Shown piece after piece: positions 37,015-46,879 of a stretch of DNA of 64,000 nt. The first letter of the stretch is position 1, and each line of letters begins with the position of its first letter. Location: NCBI GenBank assembly GCA_027623235.1, contig JAQBVJ010000006.1:1-64000 (forward strand), in the 5' to 3' direction. This DNA is from Planctomycetota bacterium. Lineage in GTDB: Bacteria > Planctomycetota > Planctomycetia > Planctomycetales > Planctomycetaceae. Below the pieces are notes generated by a model that worked only from the letters and a program-made list of their open reading frames with translations, was not told the origin of the DNA and searched no databases. A program made the translations under genes and the position numbers.

Positions 37015-40000
37015 CTAATTGCCAAGCTGATGCACGGTGTTGTTTATGACACCGTCAATTGTCTTACCGTCTTTCGAGCGGATTGAGTATCGAATCTCCA
37101 TGCACCAGGTGGGAGAAATCTTCGGCATGTTGAGGAACACGGTCTGCCCGTCGGAGTCGACCTCGACAGAGGAAATCTCCAGCGGCTTTTCGTCGTAGTG
37201 CTTTGAGCCGTAATTGGCGGTTCGCTTGAGCGACCACACTTTGACACGCCAGTTTTTCACGTCGCCTGCTGACTCCACGTCGAGGGCACCGCTGAATCGA
37301 ACCTGCATTCCTTCTTTCTTTGCCTCGAGTCCGACCGGCAGGTGAACCGGTTTGCCGGTGTAGCGAATCCGGTAGAAGCCGCCGGGCTGACTCTGACTGC
37401 CTGCCCAGGCGAACATGCCACACGCGTAGAGCTGACCGTCAGCCGGGTTGAAGCGACCTCGGATGAGGCCGGTCGGTGCCTGCGGAATCGGCAGCTCACA
37501 CATGCCGCCCTGAGCCTGGCCGCCGATCTTTTCGTGCGGCACGACGAAAACTTTTCCGTAGCCGTACGAGAGATTGAGCAGCGATCCACTCAGCGGACCC
37601 CAGCGATCGTCCTGGCACCAGAGCAGTTCGGCGGGCGAACGATCGAAGCTGTTGGTGATCCAGCAAAGCGGTTGCTCCATCGCCGCGTCGGACGAATCGG
37701 TGACGTCGTGGTAGCCGAACATGTTGCCGTAGAAGCCACCTTCCTTCACGTAGTTGATGCGGTTCTTCGGATTCCAGTGGCCTTCCTGGTCGGTGACGAT
37801 GAACGTGCCGTCCGGGTTGAGGCACACGCCGTTCGCCGCGCGAAAGCCGGTTGCGATAATGTCCGTTTTTGAGCCGTCTTTGCTGACTCGCAGCAGCGTT
37901 CCGTGGTGAGGCACCAGCGCCGTCAGAGCGTGCCTGGCCGACTTCGCATAATAGAGATTGCCCTTCTCATCGGTCTGCAGGCCCATTGCAAACTCATGAA
38001 AATGGTCGGTGACCTGAGCGTCATTGTTGAAGTTTTCGTAAAAGTCCGTTTCGGCGTCGCCGTTGAGGTCGTGGAGAATGCAGATCTGATCGCGGCACGT
38101 CAGGTAGACCTTGTCGTCAATGATTTTCAGGCCAAGTGGCTGGAACAGGCCGCTGGCGATTCGCTGCCAGGTGAGCTTCGGGGCGTCAGCCGCGTCGCGC
38201 GAGACCGTTGCCTGCATTTGCTTTAAGCCGGAGACCAGCCAGACGTCGCCATCCCACGAGCAGATCGCCAGGCGATCCCCGTCCGGATAAAAGTCGAAGC
38301 CAGTGAGTCGCACCTGAGCCAGCCACGGATTCGTTGCCGGGCGGGTCAGAACGTCGACTGCGTACGGTCCCTCTTCGTCGCCCATGCCGACGACAGTTGT
38401 CAGCCGCTCGGGCCAGCGCGGCTTGCCGCCGTTGGTGAGTTCCGACAGGTCGTGGCCAGCGTTTTCAATTTCCAGCGACGCGGCGATCTCGGATGCCCGC
38501 TCCGCTTCGGCCCGCGTCCACCACAGAGTCGCTTTGAGAGTTTCTTTGCCAGGCGGAATGACCAGCCGCAAGGCTCCGTCCTGGATGACAAGCTCGCCGA
38601 TTGGAGGTGTGACTCCAGCGAGGAGAGCCTCCGACGCCGAGCTGGACTCACCGGCGGGCGGTGCTCCCTGGAAGACGGTTCCGTGGTGCTCACCTTTCGT
38701 GACGTCTTTCACAGCGACCGTTGTGGCGGCACTCGGCTTCCAGCGGGCGATGAGCGACTTGTCCGACAGCTCTCCCGCTTTCGCGATTTCATCGGCGTTC
38801 AGGGCTCGCTGGAAGAAACTGACCGTTTCGAGATCGCCTTTGAGGTACGTCTCGCTGGGGAAATTCGGAGCACTGAAGCCGAGCCTCACAACGTGCTTCG
38901 GCGAACTGCCTTTCGGGCCGATCACTTTCGCTCCGGCCGGCTTGCCGTCGATGAACATTGTGGCCTGCTTCGACTTTGCGTCCCAGGTGATGGCGACGTC
39001 ATGCCACTTGCCGTCGTTGACACTGCGGTCCGACGTCAACGCACCGACCCAGCCGATGTCATAGGTGAGTCGGCCGCCGCGGATGAACAGCGACTTGCCG
39101 TCAGGCACCCATTCGGGTCCTTTCGCCGTGCGGCAGAAGATTGTGCCGCCGCTCTTCGTGCGGACTCGCGCGGCAATCGTGAAGTCTTTTGTGGTCATGT
39201 CAAAGGCGGAGGCATCGGCGACCTCGACGCTGGTTGCTCCGGCGAATTTCAGTTTTTCATTCGCTGGCTCTTTTGCTGGAACTGAGGCAGGCGTCTTCTG
39301 GTCGAGGCTGGCTCCGTAGACAGCGACTCTTGCGGTCGTGCTTTTCAGCGCTCGCAGTTGAGCGTCGGCGATGTCGTCGCGCGCGACCTGAAGGACGAGT
39401 TCCTGCGACCTCGGGCCGATGTTGAGAGTCCTTTTGAAGACCGGTTGGGCAGTGGTCGATGTCTTTCCGCCGCCTTCGGCAGCACTCGCGATCGTCTGCA
39501 GACCGGGCATTTCGAGGACTGACGTTTCGCCGACCGAGTACGAGAGGATCGTTTTATCTTCGTAGTGGTAAAGGCCCTTGTAGTGAGTCCACTTTCTCGG
39601 CAGCGGCCCGTAGATGCGTTTATCCCGGCCGACGACGCGGGCCGTGTCGGCGAAAAGATCCGTCCCTTCTCCCCCTTGAGGGGGAGAAGGGACGGGATAG
39701 GGGTGGCCCCAGCCGGGACCAGTCGGATTCGTCAGGCGGATGTCGCCGACGACTCGCGGGTGGATGTTGTGTCGCCCGTTAAAATGAATTCCGTTCCAGT
39801 CGATGAATTCTTTGCCAGTCCAGGCGGCGGAGACTCGCATCGTGTCATGGTCAAAAACCATCCAGGCGTTGCCACGAGCGACTCCGCCGGGGCCTTTGTC
39901 GAGCCGCACGGCAATGCCCTTGTAGGCGAAGTTCGATCCGTCCTGGCCGACCTCATACGTGTTGATGAGGCTCGGGCCGTAGTCCATCGTCGCCCACAGG

Positions 40001-41010
40001 TCCATCCGCCGAGGAGCCGGGCCTTTGGTGTCACCCTTCGGCAGAGCGTCCAGGTACTCGCCATTCACCGGGAAGTATTGCGAGGAGTTGTGCTGCTTGA
40101 GGTACGCCTCGCGGATGTAGTGAATGACGTCGTACTTCTGCGACGGCACCATCCACGACTGGGCGACCATCATGCCGAAGCCGCGGGTCAGCGTCTGGTA
40201 CATCGTGTACGGGTCGGAGCCGTTGCGGAATTTTCCCGAGGCGAACCGCAGCGACGTCGGCAGCGAGCCCGGCCGGTCGTGATCGCCGTGACAGTTAATA
40301 CACAGCCGGTTGTAAATCGCCTCGCCGCGCTGGAACGAGTTCTGGTCGAGGTCGCCCAGCAGGCCTTTATGGTCAACGTGACTTTCGTATTCGGGAAGTC
40401 TCAGCTGATACAAAGCCGGTGCCGGTTCGAGTTCCTTCGCGCGGATCGGTCCGCCGTCGCGAATCTCGATGAGGTAGCGGACCAGGTCGTAAAACTGCTG
40501 CCGGCTGGCGAGCTGATTGACCTGCCCGTCGGGCATGATCGAGACCGTCAGCTTCGTCTGTTCCTCAATATCGCCACGTGGAACGACGGTCACTTTTCCG
40601 TCCGGTCGTGCGTCCTGAATCGTCACTCCCGCAGGTTCGTCGTTCCTCAACAATCCTGTGAAGACGGCGCCATCTTTCGTCAGGATGGCAGTTGCCTGGA
40701 ATTTCTCTTCGATCTTCGCCGACGGATTCAGCACGGACTCAATGATGTGCTCGTCGGATTTCTTTTCACCCAGCTCTGCCAGATTCGGCCCGAGCGGCGA
40801 CGGTCCGCTGATCGCGTGACATCGGCGGCAGGCCATGTACGGCTGGTAGAAAAGGACGGCCCCGCGTTTTGCATCGCCAAGATCCTTTGCCGCTTTGGCG
40901 AGCGATGCGGAAGACTCCGCTTTCAATTCCGCATCCAGGCGCGATTGCGCCCGGGAAGTTTCCGGGGCGAAAACGACGGCAAGTGCAAAAGCAATCAGTA
41001 AAAATCGCAT
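37015..41010 (-). CDS. Exported di-heme cytochrome/LamG/propeller protein (DUF6797 type)
   Basis: 1331 residues from ATG 41010 (GGAG 7 bp upstream; TTG at 41016 also possible), with a clear signal peptide. Order: cytochrome-c domain with CRRCH (61-65); a second cytochrome-c domain with CINCHGDHD (near 234); a DUF6797-like region (about 330-520); a LamG/concanavalin-type domain (about 590-750); and a beta-propeller of dehydrogenase type (about 870-1250) with a C-terminal Ig-like end. In planctomycetes such proteins are thought to oxidise sugars or polyols outside the cell and pass electrons to heme. Residues 438-450 (PVPSPPQGGEGT) are encoded by a palindromic repeat inserted in frame at 39661-39694. 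Confidence 0.88.
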   Translation of the reverse strand: MRFLLIAFALAVVFAPETSRAQSRLDAELKAESSASLAKAAKDLGDAKRGAVLFYQPYMACRRCHAISGPSPLGPNLAELGEKKSDEHIIESVLNPSAKIEEKFQATAILTKDGAVFTGLLRNDEPAGVTIQDARPDGKVTVVPRGDIEEQTKLTVSIMPDGQVNQLASRQQFYDLVRYLIEIRDGGPIRAKELEPAPALYQLRLPEYESHVDHKGLLGDLDQNSFQRGEAIYNRLCINCHGDHDRPGSLPTSLRFASGKFRNGSDPYTMYQTLTRGFGMMVAQSWMVPSQKYDVIHYIREAYLKQHNSSQYFPVNGEYLDALPKGDTKGPAPRRMDLWATMDYGPSLINTYEVGQDGSNFAYKGIAVRLDKGPGGVARGNAWMVFDHDTMRVSAAWTGKEFIDWNGIHFNGRHNIHPRVVGDIRLTNPTGPGWGHPYPVPSPPQGGEGTDLFADTARVVGRDKRIYGPLPRKWTHYKGLYHYEDKTILSYSVGETSVLEMPGLQTIASAAEGGGKTSTTAQPVFKRTLNIGPRSQELVLQVARDDIADAQLRALKSTTARVAVYGASLDQKTPASVPAKEPANEKLKFAGATSVEVADASAFDMTTKDFTIAARVRTKSGGTIFCRTAKGPEWVPDGKSLFIRGGRLTYDIGWVGALTSDRSVNDGKWHDVAITWDAKSKQATMFIDGKPAGAKVIGPKGSSPKHVVRLGFSAPNFPSETYLKGDLETVSFFQRALNADEIAKAGELSDKSLIARWKPSAATTVAVKDVTKGEHHGTVFQGAPPAGESSSASEALLAGVTPPIGELVIQDGALRLVIPPGKETLKATLWWTRAEAERASEIAASLEIENAGHDLSELTNGGKPRWPERLTTVVGMGDEEGPYAVDVLTRPATNPWLAQVRLTGFDFYPDGDRLAICSWDGDVWLVSGLKQMQATVSRDAADAPKLTWQRIASGLFQPLGLKIIDDKVYLTCRDQICILHDLNGDAETDFYENFNNDAQVTDHFHEFAMGLQTDEKGNLYYAKSARHALTALVPHHGTLLRVSKDGSKTDIIATGFRAANGVCLNPDGTFIVTDQEGHWNPKNRINYVKEGGFYGNMFGYHDVTDSSDAAMEQPLCWITNSFDRSPAELLWCQDDRWGPLSGSLLNLSYGYGKVFVVPHEKIGGQAQGGMCELPIPQAPTGLIRGRFNPADGQLYACGMFAWAGSQSQPGGFYRIRYTGKPVHLPVGLEAKKEGMQVRFSGALDVESAGDVKNWRVKVWSLKRTANYGSKHYDEKPLEISSVEVDSDGQTVFLNMPKISPTWCMEIRYSIRSKDGKTIDGVINNTVHQLGN
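39661..39694. repeat. CCCTTCTCCCCC palindromic repeat inside a coding region
   Basis: Perfect 15-bp arms CGTCCCTTCTCCCCC (39661-39675) and reverse complement (39680-39694) around a 4-nt loop. It is in frame in the 1331-residue cytochrome gene. The same repeat type occurs at 46908-46936 and twice at 57408-57554. Confidence 0.85.
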
Positions 41011-41191
41011 GAACAACTCCGGTGTCTGTCAGAAATCCACGGTGAGTCTGACAAAAGTGCGAGGGAACTTCAGCTGAAGACGCCTGCGGCGTTTTTCGGC
41101 GGTGCCGGCCTGGTTTTCCCGGATGGCAGCTCGAAGTAGCATCTCAGGCTGTCACTCCGAAATGAACGCTCTTCAATTCAAGGAATCCTCG

Positions 41192-42085
41192 ATGAGCTCA
41201 ACACGCCTCTGGCTGCTGGCTGTGGTTGCTTTGGTGACGGTCACTCTGTCGCTTCAGGCCGATGACGAAAAGAAAACGGAAGGCACAGCCGATGCGGCGG
41301 CGAGTGCCGAAGCTCCGAAGCTGCTGCCGGGTCGCTCGAAAACCGGGCTGCCTCCGGAAGGCTATGACGACAACGAGCTGATCCCAGGACAGAAGTGGCG
41401 GGTCCACGATAAGTCCCGCCCGGAACCGAGTGTTGTTGCACCCGGTACGGCGAGCACGCAGGACAAGCCCGGTTCGGCTCCCTCAGACGCGACGGTTCTG
41501 TTCGATGGGACAGACCTTTCGAAATGGACCGGAGGCGGTGGCGAGGCGAAGTGGAAAGTCGAGAACGGCTACATGGAAATCAACGGAACGGGAACGGTCT
41601 CGACGAAGGAAGCCTTCGGAAGCTGCCAGCTGCACCTCGAATTCGCAACTCCGGCCGAACCGAAAGGCAAGAGTCAGGGGCGAGGCAACAGCGGCGTGAT
41701 GATCATGGGTGCGTACGAAATTCAGGTGCTCGACTCGTTTAACAATCGCACGTACTCGGATGGCCAGGCCGGAGCGATCTATGGGCAGTTCCCGCCCCTC
41801 GTCAATGCCTCGCGCGGGCCCGGCCAATGGCAGACTTATGACATCATTTTCGAAGCCCCGAAATGGGAAGGCGAGGAGCTCAAGAAGCCGGCCTTCGTCA
41901 CGGTGATTCACAACGGCGTGCTGTTGCACCATCGTCAGCAGATTCTCGGCCACGTGGCTCACAAGGACCCGCCGGTCTACCAGAAGCACGCGCCGCTGGC
42001 ACCGCTGCAACTGCAGGACCACAACAATCCGACCCGATTCCGCAACATCTGGATCCGACCGATGACCGGTTACGATGAGGGCTGA
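41192..42085 (+). CDS. DUF1080 (3-keto-disaccharide hydrolase-like) exported protein
   Basis: 297 residues from ATG 41192 (AAGGA 7 bp upstream), with a signal peptide (LLAVVALVTVTLSLQA). After a polar linker of 90 residues the DUF1080 domain begins at VLFDGTDLSKW and shows RGNSGVMIMGAYEIQVLDSF, GAIYGQFPPLVNASR and the terminal LQDHNNPTRFRNIWIRP. The fold is concanavalin-like. Members are glycan-binding or 3-keto-glycoside hydrolases, and planctomycetes carry many. It is divergent from the large cytochrome gene, suggesting a shared carbohydrate theme. Confidence 0.93.
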   Translation: MSSTRLWLLAVVALVTVTLSLQADDEKKTEGTADAAASAEAPKLLPGRSKTGLPPEGYDDNELIPGQKWRVHDKSRPEPSVVAPGTASTQDKPGSAPSDATVLFDGTDLSKWTGGGGEAKWKVENGYMEINGTGTVSTKEAFGSCQLHLEFATPAEPKGKSQGRGNSGVMIMGAYEIQVLDSFNNRTYSDGQAGAIYGQFPPLVNASRGPGQWQTYDIIFEAPKWEGEELKKPAFVTVIHNGVLLHHRQQILGHVAHKDPPVYQKHAPLAPLQLQDHNNPTRFRNIWIRPMTGYDEG

Positions 42086-42105
42086 AGGTTTTTCCGATCC
42101 GGCTC

Positions 42106-42172
42106 AAGTGTGGCACGACACTCCGTGGTGTGAGCATCCTGGATTTTCGACACGGAGTGGCGAGCCACACTT
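42106..42172. repeat. Palindromic repeat containing AGTGTGGCTCGCCACTC, copy 2
   Basis: Outer arms AAGTGTGGC (42106-42114) and GCCACACTT (42164-42172), inner arms CACTCCGTG (42119-42127) and CACGGAGTG (42151-42159). The right side carries the 17-bp sequence also found at 8139-8155. The loop contains GCATCCTG, an octamer also seen at 30350, 34914 and 35150. Confidence 0.75.
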
Positions 42173-42257
42173 TCGACCGGGCTCGACAGAAGTCAACGGG
42201 CTGGTCATCGTAAACTGTCTGTCGTGCGAGTTGCCTCGCGACGGAATTTGAGCGGCA

Positions 42258-44264
42258 ATGGCATCAGACAGGACCAGAATGATCCGCGCCAGCGACACAG
42301 ACCGATCGGCGACCGTTGTACCGAAACGAGCCAGTCGGCCGCGCTGGTTACTCGGCCTTCGTGCCGTCGCGCTGGTCGGTTCGCTGCTGATCGGTGAGCT
42401 GCTTTCCGCAACGCCCGCGCTGGCCCAGGTCGGACTCGGTGTGGAATTCTCCGAGTGGGGATTCGATGACCGCGCCGTTCCTCGCAAGTTCAACCTCTTG
42501 ACATTCGAGATTCAGAACAAAACCGGCAAGCCGTTTGACGGGCCGATCCGGCTGCGACGATTGTTCGGCACGTCACCGACAGGCGTTGAGCTTGTCCAGC
42601 GAATTTATCTTCCCCCGTTTCAGAAACGAGTCGTCCAGTTTACGCCCTACGTCTTCGACCATTCCGACGAGTGGGAATTGCGGTGGGGAGACACGTTGAA
42701 AGATACCTACACGGTTGAGATGGCCCGGCTGGGAATTGGCTCGCGAGTGATGCTGAATGACCCGCTTTCGACGTCTGGTCTGGCCAGCGGCCTGCGCGGG
42801 TTTCGAGAAGACAGGTTTCCAAACAGCGTCATCGGAACGGACACTTTGCTCTGTGCTGCCCTCGACCACACCCCGCGCTGGGAAGCGGCTCGACGCAGCG
42901 TTTTTCGCGACTGGTTGTTCCGCGGCGGAGTCCTGCACGTTTTTCACGGGAATGACGGGAAGTTTCCGAAACTGCCCGTCGACGAACTCAACTCGGCGGC
43001 TCAGCTGACTCGACTGGGCAGCGGGCGAATCTACTGGCACGAAATGGAACGAGCCCAGCTGAGAGACGATCGCACTTACGTCTACAGCAAAATCTACCCC
43101 ACCGCGCCGGTCGTCGTGCCGATCACGGATCTGCAGAACATCAGCGATACGAGCACGGTCGACCCGACATCTCGCGAGTTCACGGCGCAGCTCTCCGGAA
43201 ACAGCTTCCTCGGGACCTATTCCGAGTGGGACAGCGACACCTTGATTCCGCAGTCGCTGCGCGACTTCGTCCAGGCTCAGGTTCAACACAACTGGCCCTT
43301 GATTTATCTGCTGGCCATTTCGTACTTGCTGTTGATTTTTCCGGGAGGCCCGTGGCTGGCGAAGAGGCTGGATTACCGTCTGAATCTTCTGGCGCTGGTG
43401 GTTCTTGTCGGAGCCTGGAGCTGGTTTTATTCGGCAGTCGGTTCCCGCGGTTACGGTGAGCGAACATCGACGCAGGCACTCGCCATCGCGAAACCGCTGC
43501 CGGATGGCCGATGGGATGTCGAACAGTGGAGCGGCGTGTTCGTTACAGACGGCGACGTTTACACCGTCATGCATCAGGGAGAAGTTCGAAACTATTCGGG
43601 GCTCGTCAAGAGCGGTGAACGGGTCGACGGCTTTGTCAACAACGGGCGAGACGGACGATTCGTTGTCGACATCCCACCGTTTACCAGTCGGACGATAGCT
43701 CATCGCGCCGTCGTGGAAATGCCGGGTCCGCAATTCAAAGTGCTCGACGCGGCGTGGTCGAACGACGGCAGGTTTCAGCGAGTCACCGTGCAGACCGAAG
43801 GAGAGTTTCCGACCAAAGTTCACGCGGCCTGGCTGATCGCCGAAGGGCAAATCTGCAGCATTGCCCCCAGCCAGCTTCGAGGCAAAACCGAACTGACCAT
43901 GGCTCGACCGGTGACTCCCAGTCAGTTTTTCGATCTGCAACAGCACGGCAGCAATCACTTCCGGCAGGAAGAATCGGCGGAGAGTTTTTTTCAGCGACAG
44001 CAGCCAATTCTGATTGCACGCGACATCGGCATTCGCCGCTTTGTCGATCGTGACGGTTTTCGATTACCGCGCGACGTCGTGCGGCTTTGCGTTTATGCCG
44101 ACCTGCCGGATGAACTCGCCTGTCGCAACGGGAAGCAGCCGGAAGAAACGATGGGAGTCCAGCAGGGTCGAGTGCTTTACAGCTTCGACCTGCCCGTCAC
44201 TCCGCCGGCAAAAACGGACAAGCCGAACGATCCGGGCCTGGAACTGAACCTCGGCGGCGAATGA
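42258..44264 (+). CDS. Exported membrane protein in ABC operon
   Basis: 668 residues. A signal peptide or anchor near residues 28-55 (LLGLRAVALVGSLLIGELLS) is followed by a beta-rich extracytoplasmic domain of about 300 residues, then two close membrane helices near 350-395 (WPLIYLLAISYLLLIFPGG and LLALVVLVGAWSWFYSAV) and a second external domain of 270 residues. No named family is recognised. The gene is 24 bp upstream of an ABC ATPase and permease, which marks it as the third component of that system. It may be an external substrate-handling subunit, much as Gld-type or ABC-2 accessory proteins are. Function unknown. Confidence 0.8.
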   Translation: MASDRTRMIRASDTDRSATVVPKRASRPRWLLGLRAVALVGSLLIGELLSATPALAQVGLGVEFSEWGFDDRAVPRKFNLLTFEIQNKTGKPFDGPIRLRRLFGTSPTGVELVQRIYLPPFQKRVVQFTPYVFDHSDEWELRWGDTLKDTYTVEMARLGIGSRVMLNDPLSTSGLASGLRGFREDRFPNSVIGTDTLLCAALDHTPRWEAARRSVFRDWLFRGGVLHVFHGNDGKFPKLPVDELNSAAQLTRLGSGRIYWHEMERAQLRDDRTYVYSKIYPTAPVVVPITDLQNISDTSTVDPTSREFTAQLSGNSFLGTYSEWDSDTLIPQSLRDFVQAQVQHNWPLIYLLAISYLLLIFPGGPWLAKRLDYRLNLLALVVLVGAWSWFYSAVGSRGYGERTSTQALAIAKPLPDGRWDVEQWSGVFVTDGDVYTVMHQGEVRNYSGLVKSGERVDGFVNNGRDGRFVVDIPPFTSRTIAHRAVVEMPGPQFKVLDAAWSNDGRFQRVTVQTEGEFPTKVHAAWLIAEGQICSIAPSQLRGKTELTMARPVTPSQFFDLQQHGSNHFRQEESAESFFQRQQPILIARDIGIRRFVDRDGFRLPRDVVRLCVYADLPDELACRNGKQPEETMGVQQGRVLYSFDLPVTPPAKTDKPNDPGLELNLGGE

Positions 44265-44288
44265 TTTCGCCCTGATTGAAGATAACTC

Positions 44289-45326
44289 ATGAGTGAATTT
44301 GACGAATCTGTCGAGCCGGCCGATCCCGCACCGGAAACAGCGCTGACTTCCGCCGCAGAGGCTTTCGAGGCGGAACCGTCCTTCGAAAGCGTCGTGGAAC
44401 TGCGCCACGTCGCGCACGCTTTCAAGCAGCACAAAGCGCTGGTCGATGTCTCGTTCCGCGTGCCGAAGGAATCGCTGCACGGCTTCGTCGGTCCGAACGG
44501 TGCTGGTAAAACGACGGTTCTCAAACTGATCTGCACGCTGCTGCAGCCGCAGATCGGCAGCGTCCGCGTCTTCGGCCTCAACGTGGCCAGTCAGTACCGC
44601 GAGGTCCGCAAGCGGCTTGGGTTCATGCCGGACCACTTCAGCATGTACCGGCAGATGACCGTCTTTGAGTATCTCGACTTCTTTGGAGCCGCGTACGGTC
44701 TTCCGCTTGCGACCCGGACGCGAGTCATCAACGACGTCCTCGAACTGACCGACATGAGCGGTCGTCGGCAGGATCTGATCAACGGTCTGTCGCGAGGCAT
44801 GCAGCAGCGGGTCGGCCTCGCACGAGTCCTCGTCAACGATCCGGATCTGCTGCTGCTCGATGAACCGGCTTCGGGGCTCGATCCGCGTGCCCGGATCGAG
44901 CTGATGGAAATTCTTCGAGCTCTGCGCAGCATGGGCAAAACGATCATCATCAGCTCGCACATTCTCAGCGAGCTGGCCGAGCTGTGTGACAGCGTCACGA
45001 TCATTGACCGCGGCCGGGTCAAGTACAACGGGACGATGGGCGGCCTGCTCGACGGCGAGGACGAGTACCCGCGCTGGCGACTCACTCCCGCAGAGCCGCT
45101 GAACGGGCTCGTCGAAACAATCAGCAATTCCCCCGGCATCATGGGAGTCGATCCGATCGAAGGCTCGCAGGATGTTCACATCGCCTTCGACCCTGCCTTC
45201 CTCGACACAAACGGTGTGCTGAATCTCGCCATGAATCTGGGCATTTCGGTGAGAGGCTTTACGAAGTCGCAGAAGCACCTCAACCAGGCCTTCATGGACC
45301 TCACCGAAAAAGGGGTCCGGGAATGA
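44289..45326 (+). CDS. ABC transporter ATP-binding protein (ABC-2 type)
   Basis: 345 residues. After a 35-residue acidic lead, the ATPase domain shows Walker A GPNGAGKTT, the Q-loop region LGFMPDHFSMYRQMTVFEYL, signature LSRGMQQRVGLARV (a variant of LSGGQ), Walker B LLLLDEPASGLDP and the switch His in ISSHILSEL. It is closest in style to the CcmA/DrrA-type ATPases of ABC-2 exporters. The stop overlaps the permease start by 4 bp (ATGA), so the subunits are translationally coupled. Confidence 0.94.
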   Translation: MSEFDESVEPADPAPETALTSAAEAFEAEPSFESVVELRHVAHAFKQHKALVDVSFRVPKESLHGFVGPNGAGKTTVLKLICTLLQPQIGSVRVFGLNVASQYREVRKRLGFMPDHFSMYRQMTVFEYLDFFGAAYGLPLATRTRVINDVLELTDMSGRRQDLINGLSRGMQQRVGLARVLVNDPDLLLLDEPASGLDPRARIELMEILRALRSMGKTIIISSHILSELAELCDSVTIIDRGRVKYNGTMGGLLDGEDEYPRWRLTPAEPLNGLVETISNSPGIMGVDPIEGSQDVHIAFDPAFLDTNGVLNLAMNLGISVRGFTKSQKHLNQAFMDLTEKGVRE

Positions 45327-46876
45327 TCGGTCGCGGCACTTTCGCCCTGGTGGAACGATCGCTGCGCGTCGATGTGCGGCTGATGAGGACGCACCTGGTA
45401 CGGCTTCTGTTTGCCGGGATCATCCTGTTCATGCTGGTCCAGATTCACGACGACATTTCCTGGCACCAGGCTCCCGGAAAGGAGTTTTTCACCGGCATCT
45501 GCTATCTGAATTTCGGACTGCTGAACCTGGCGGCGATGAGTCTCTTCTCGACGGTCATCACCGAAGAGAAAGAAGAGATGACGCTGGGCCTGTTGAAAAT
45601 GGCCGGAATCAGTCCGATTGGAATTCTGCTGGGCAAGACGTCGCCGCGTCTGATCGCCGCCATCATGCTGCTGTCCGTGCAGCTGCCGTTTACGTTTCTC
45701 GCCATCACGCTGGGCGGAGTGCTGACCAATCAAATCCTGGCGGCGTATTTGTCGCTGCTGTCGTTCTCCGTTCTGCTGGCCGGACTGGGAGCGTTCTTCT
45801 CGACGGTTTGCCGCCGCTCCAATGTGTCGGCCTCGCTGACCACAGCAAGTCTCGCGGTGATCTATGTCGCGCCGGAATTTGTCGACCCGATGGCGAGGGA
45901 ACTGCTTCGTCGCGGCCTTTCCTCCGTCTGGTTGACGAATTCCACGGTCTGGCTGTGCGACTGCATTCGTGAGGCCACTCCGTTTCGATCCATCGAGGAA
46001 ATTCTTTCGACTGGCTACTCAGGTGGTTGTTTCACGTGGCAGGTCGCTTCCAATCTGGTTGCTGGAGCGGCCTTGTTTGGTGTGTCATGGCTGCTGTTTG
46101 ATGCGTGTACCCGGAATGAAACTCCCATCGCTCCCTCACGTGGACTGACGGCACTTTTCAGGCGGCGAGTTGCCAGGACTCACGCGAATCCCAATCGCAA
46201 CCGCGCCTGGGCGAATGCTCTCGCCTGGAAAGATTTTCATTTTACGACCGGTGGCCTGACAGCAGTGATGATCAAATTCGGTTGCTACGTCCTGCTTCTG
46301 ACCGGAATGGGAATGATCACGTCACGGCACTGGGGAAACGGGCAGGTGTCCGACAATGTCGGCGCCATGTGCATGTTCTCGATGCTGATGGCACTGGGAG
46401 TCGAAATCCCAATCTACGCCTCGCGGTTGTTCCGCGAGGAAATCCGCTGGCAGACCTGGTCGAATCTGTACCTGCTGCCGGTCTCCGTCACGAAAATCGC
46501 CACGGACAAAATCATCGGCACGCTGCCGACGTTTCTTCCCGGGATCATCATCTTCTTCTTCGGAGCGATCATTGCTCCAGGATTTGTTGACGACTTTTTT
46601 GAGGAAGCCCTCGACGAGGTGGGATTCTGGTGGTTTATCGCTCAGTACATTTTCGGCGTGCACGTCGTCGTGCTGCTGTCATTGATCGTCAAATGGGGAG
46701 CCTTGCCGCTGGGCGTCGCCGTTGTCGTGATGGGCAACGTTCTGTTTGTGGCCTGCGCGTCGCAGTCGCGAGGGGGCGAGGAGATCCTCATCGTTCCGAT
46801 CTTCTTTGCGATTGTCGGAACGTGTGTGTCGATCGCGCTGATTGGCGATCGATTGAAGTCGCTCGCCTCGCAATAA
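45323..46876 (+). CDS. ABC transporter permease (ABC-2 type)
   Basis: 517 residues with about twelve hydrophobic helices in two halves: LVRLLFAGIILFMLVQI near the start, a first cluster to about 260, a polar loop with RRRVARTHANPNRNRAW, then a second cluster to the end. The EEKEEMTLGLLKMAGISP segment is typical of ABC-2 permeases that export drugs, lipids or polysaccharides. The start overlaps the ATPase stop by four bases. The operon 42258-46876 thus encodes an external membrane protein, an ATPase and a fused double-length permease. Confidence 0.9.
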   Translation: MIGRGTFALVERSLRVDVRLMRTHLVRLLFAGIILFMLVQIHDDISWHQAPGKEFFTGICYLNFGLLNLAAMSLFSTVITEEKEEMTLGLLKMAGISPIGILLGKTSPRLIAAIMLLSVQLPFTFLAITLGGVLTNQILAAYLSLLSFSVLLAGLGAFFSTVCRRSNVSASLTTASLAVIYVAPEFVDPMARELLRRGLSSVWLTNSTVWLCDCIREATPFRSIEEILSTGYSGGCFTWQVASNLVAGAALFGVSWLLFDACTRNETPIAPSRGLTALFRRRVARTHANPNRNRAWANALAWKDFHFTTGGLTAVMIKFGCYVLLLTGMGMITSRHWGNGQVSDNVGAMCMFSMLMALGVEIPIYASRLFREEIRWQTWSNLYLLPVSVTKIATDKIIGTLPTFLPGIIIFFFGAIIAPGFVDDFFEEALDEVGFWWFIAQYIFGVHVVVLLSLIVKWGALPLGVAVVVMGNVLFVACASQSRGGEEILIVPIFFAIVGTCVSIALIGDRLKSLASQ

Positions 46877-46879
46877 TGA

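Noticed and set aside
39565-41001. 478-codon open frame on the plus strand
   Set aside because: Antisense to the cytochrome gene, whose two CxxCH motifs and signal peptide fix the true strand.
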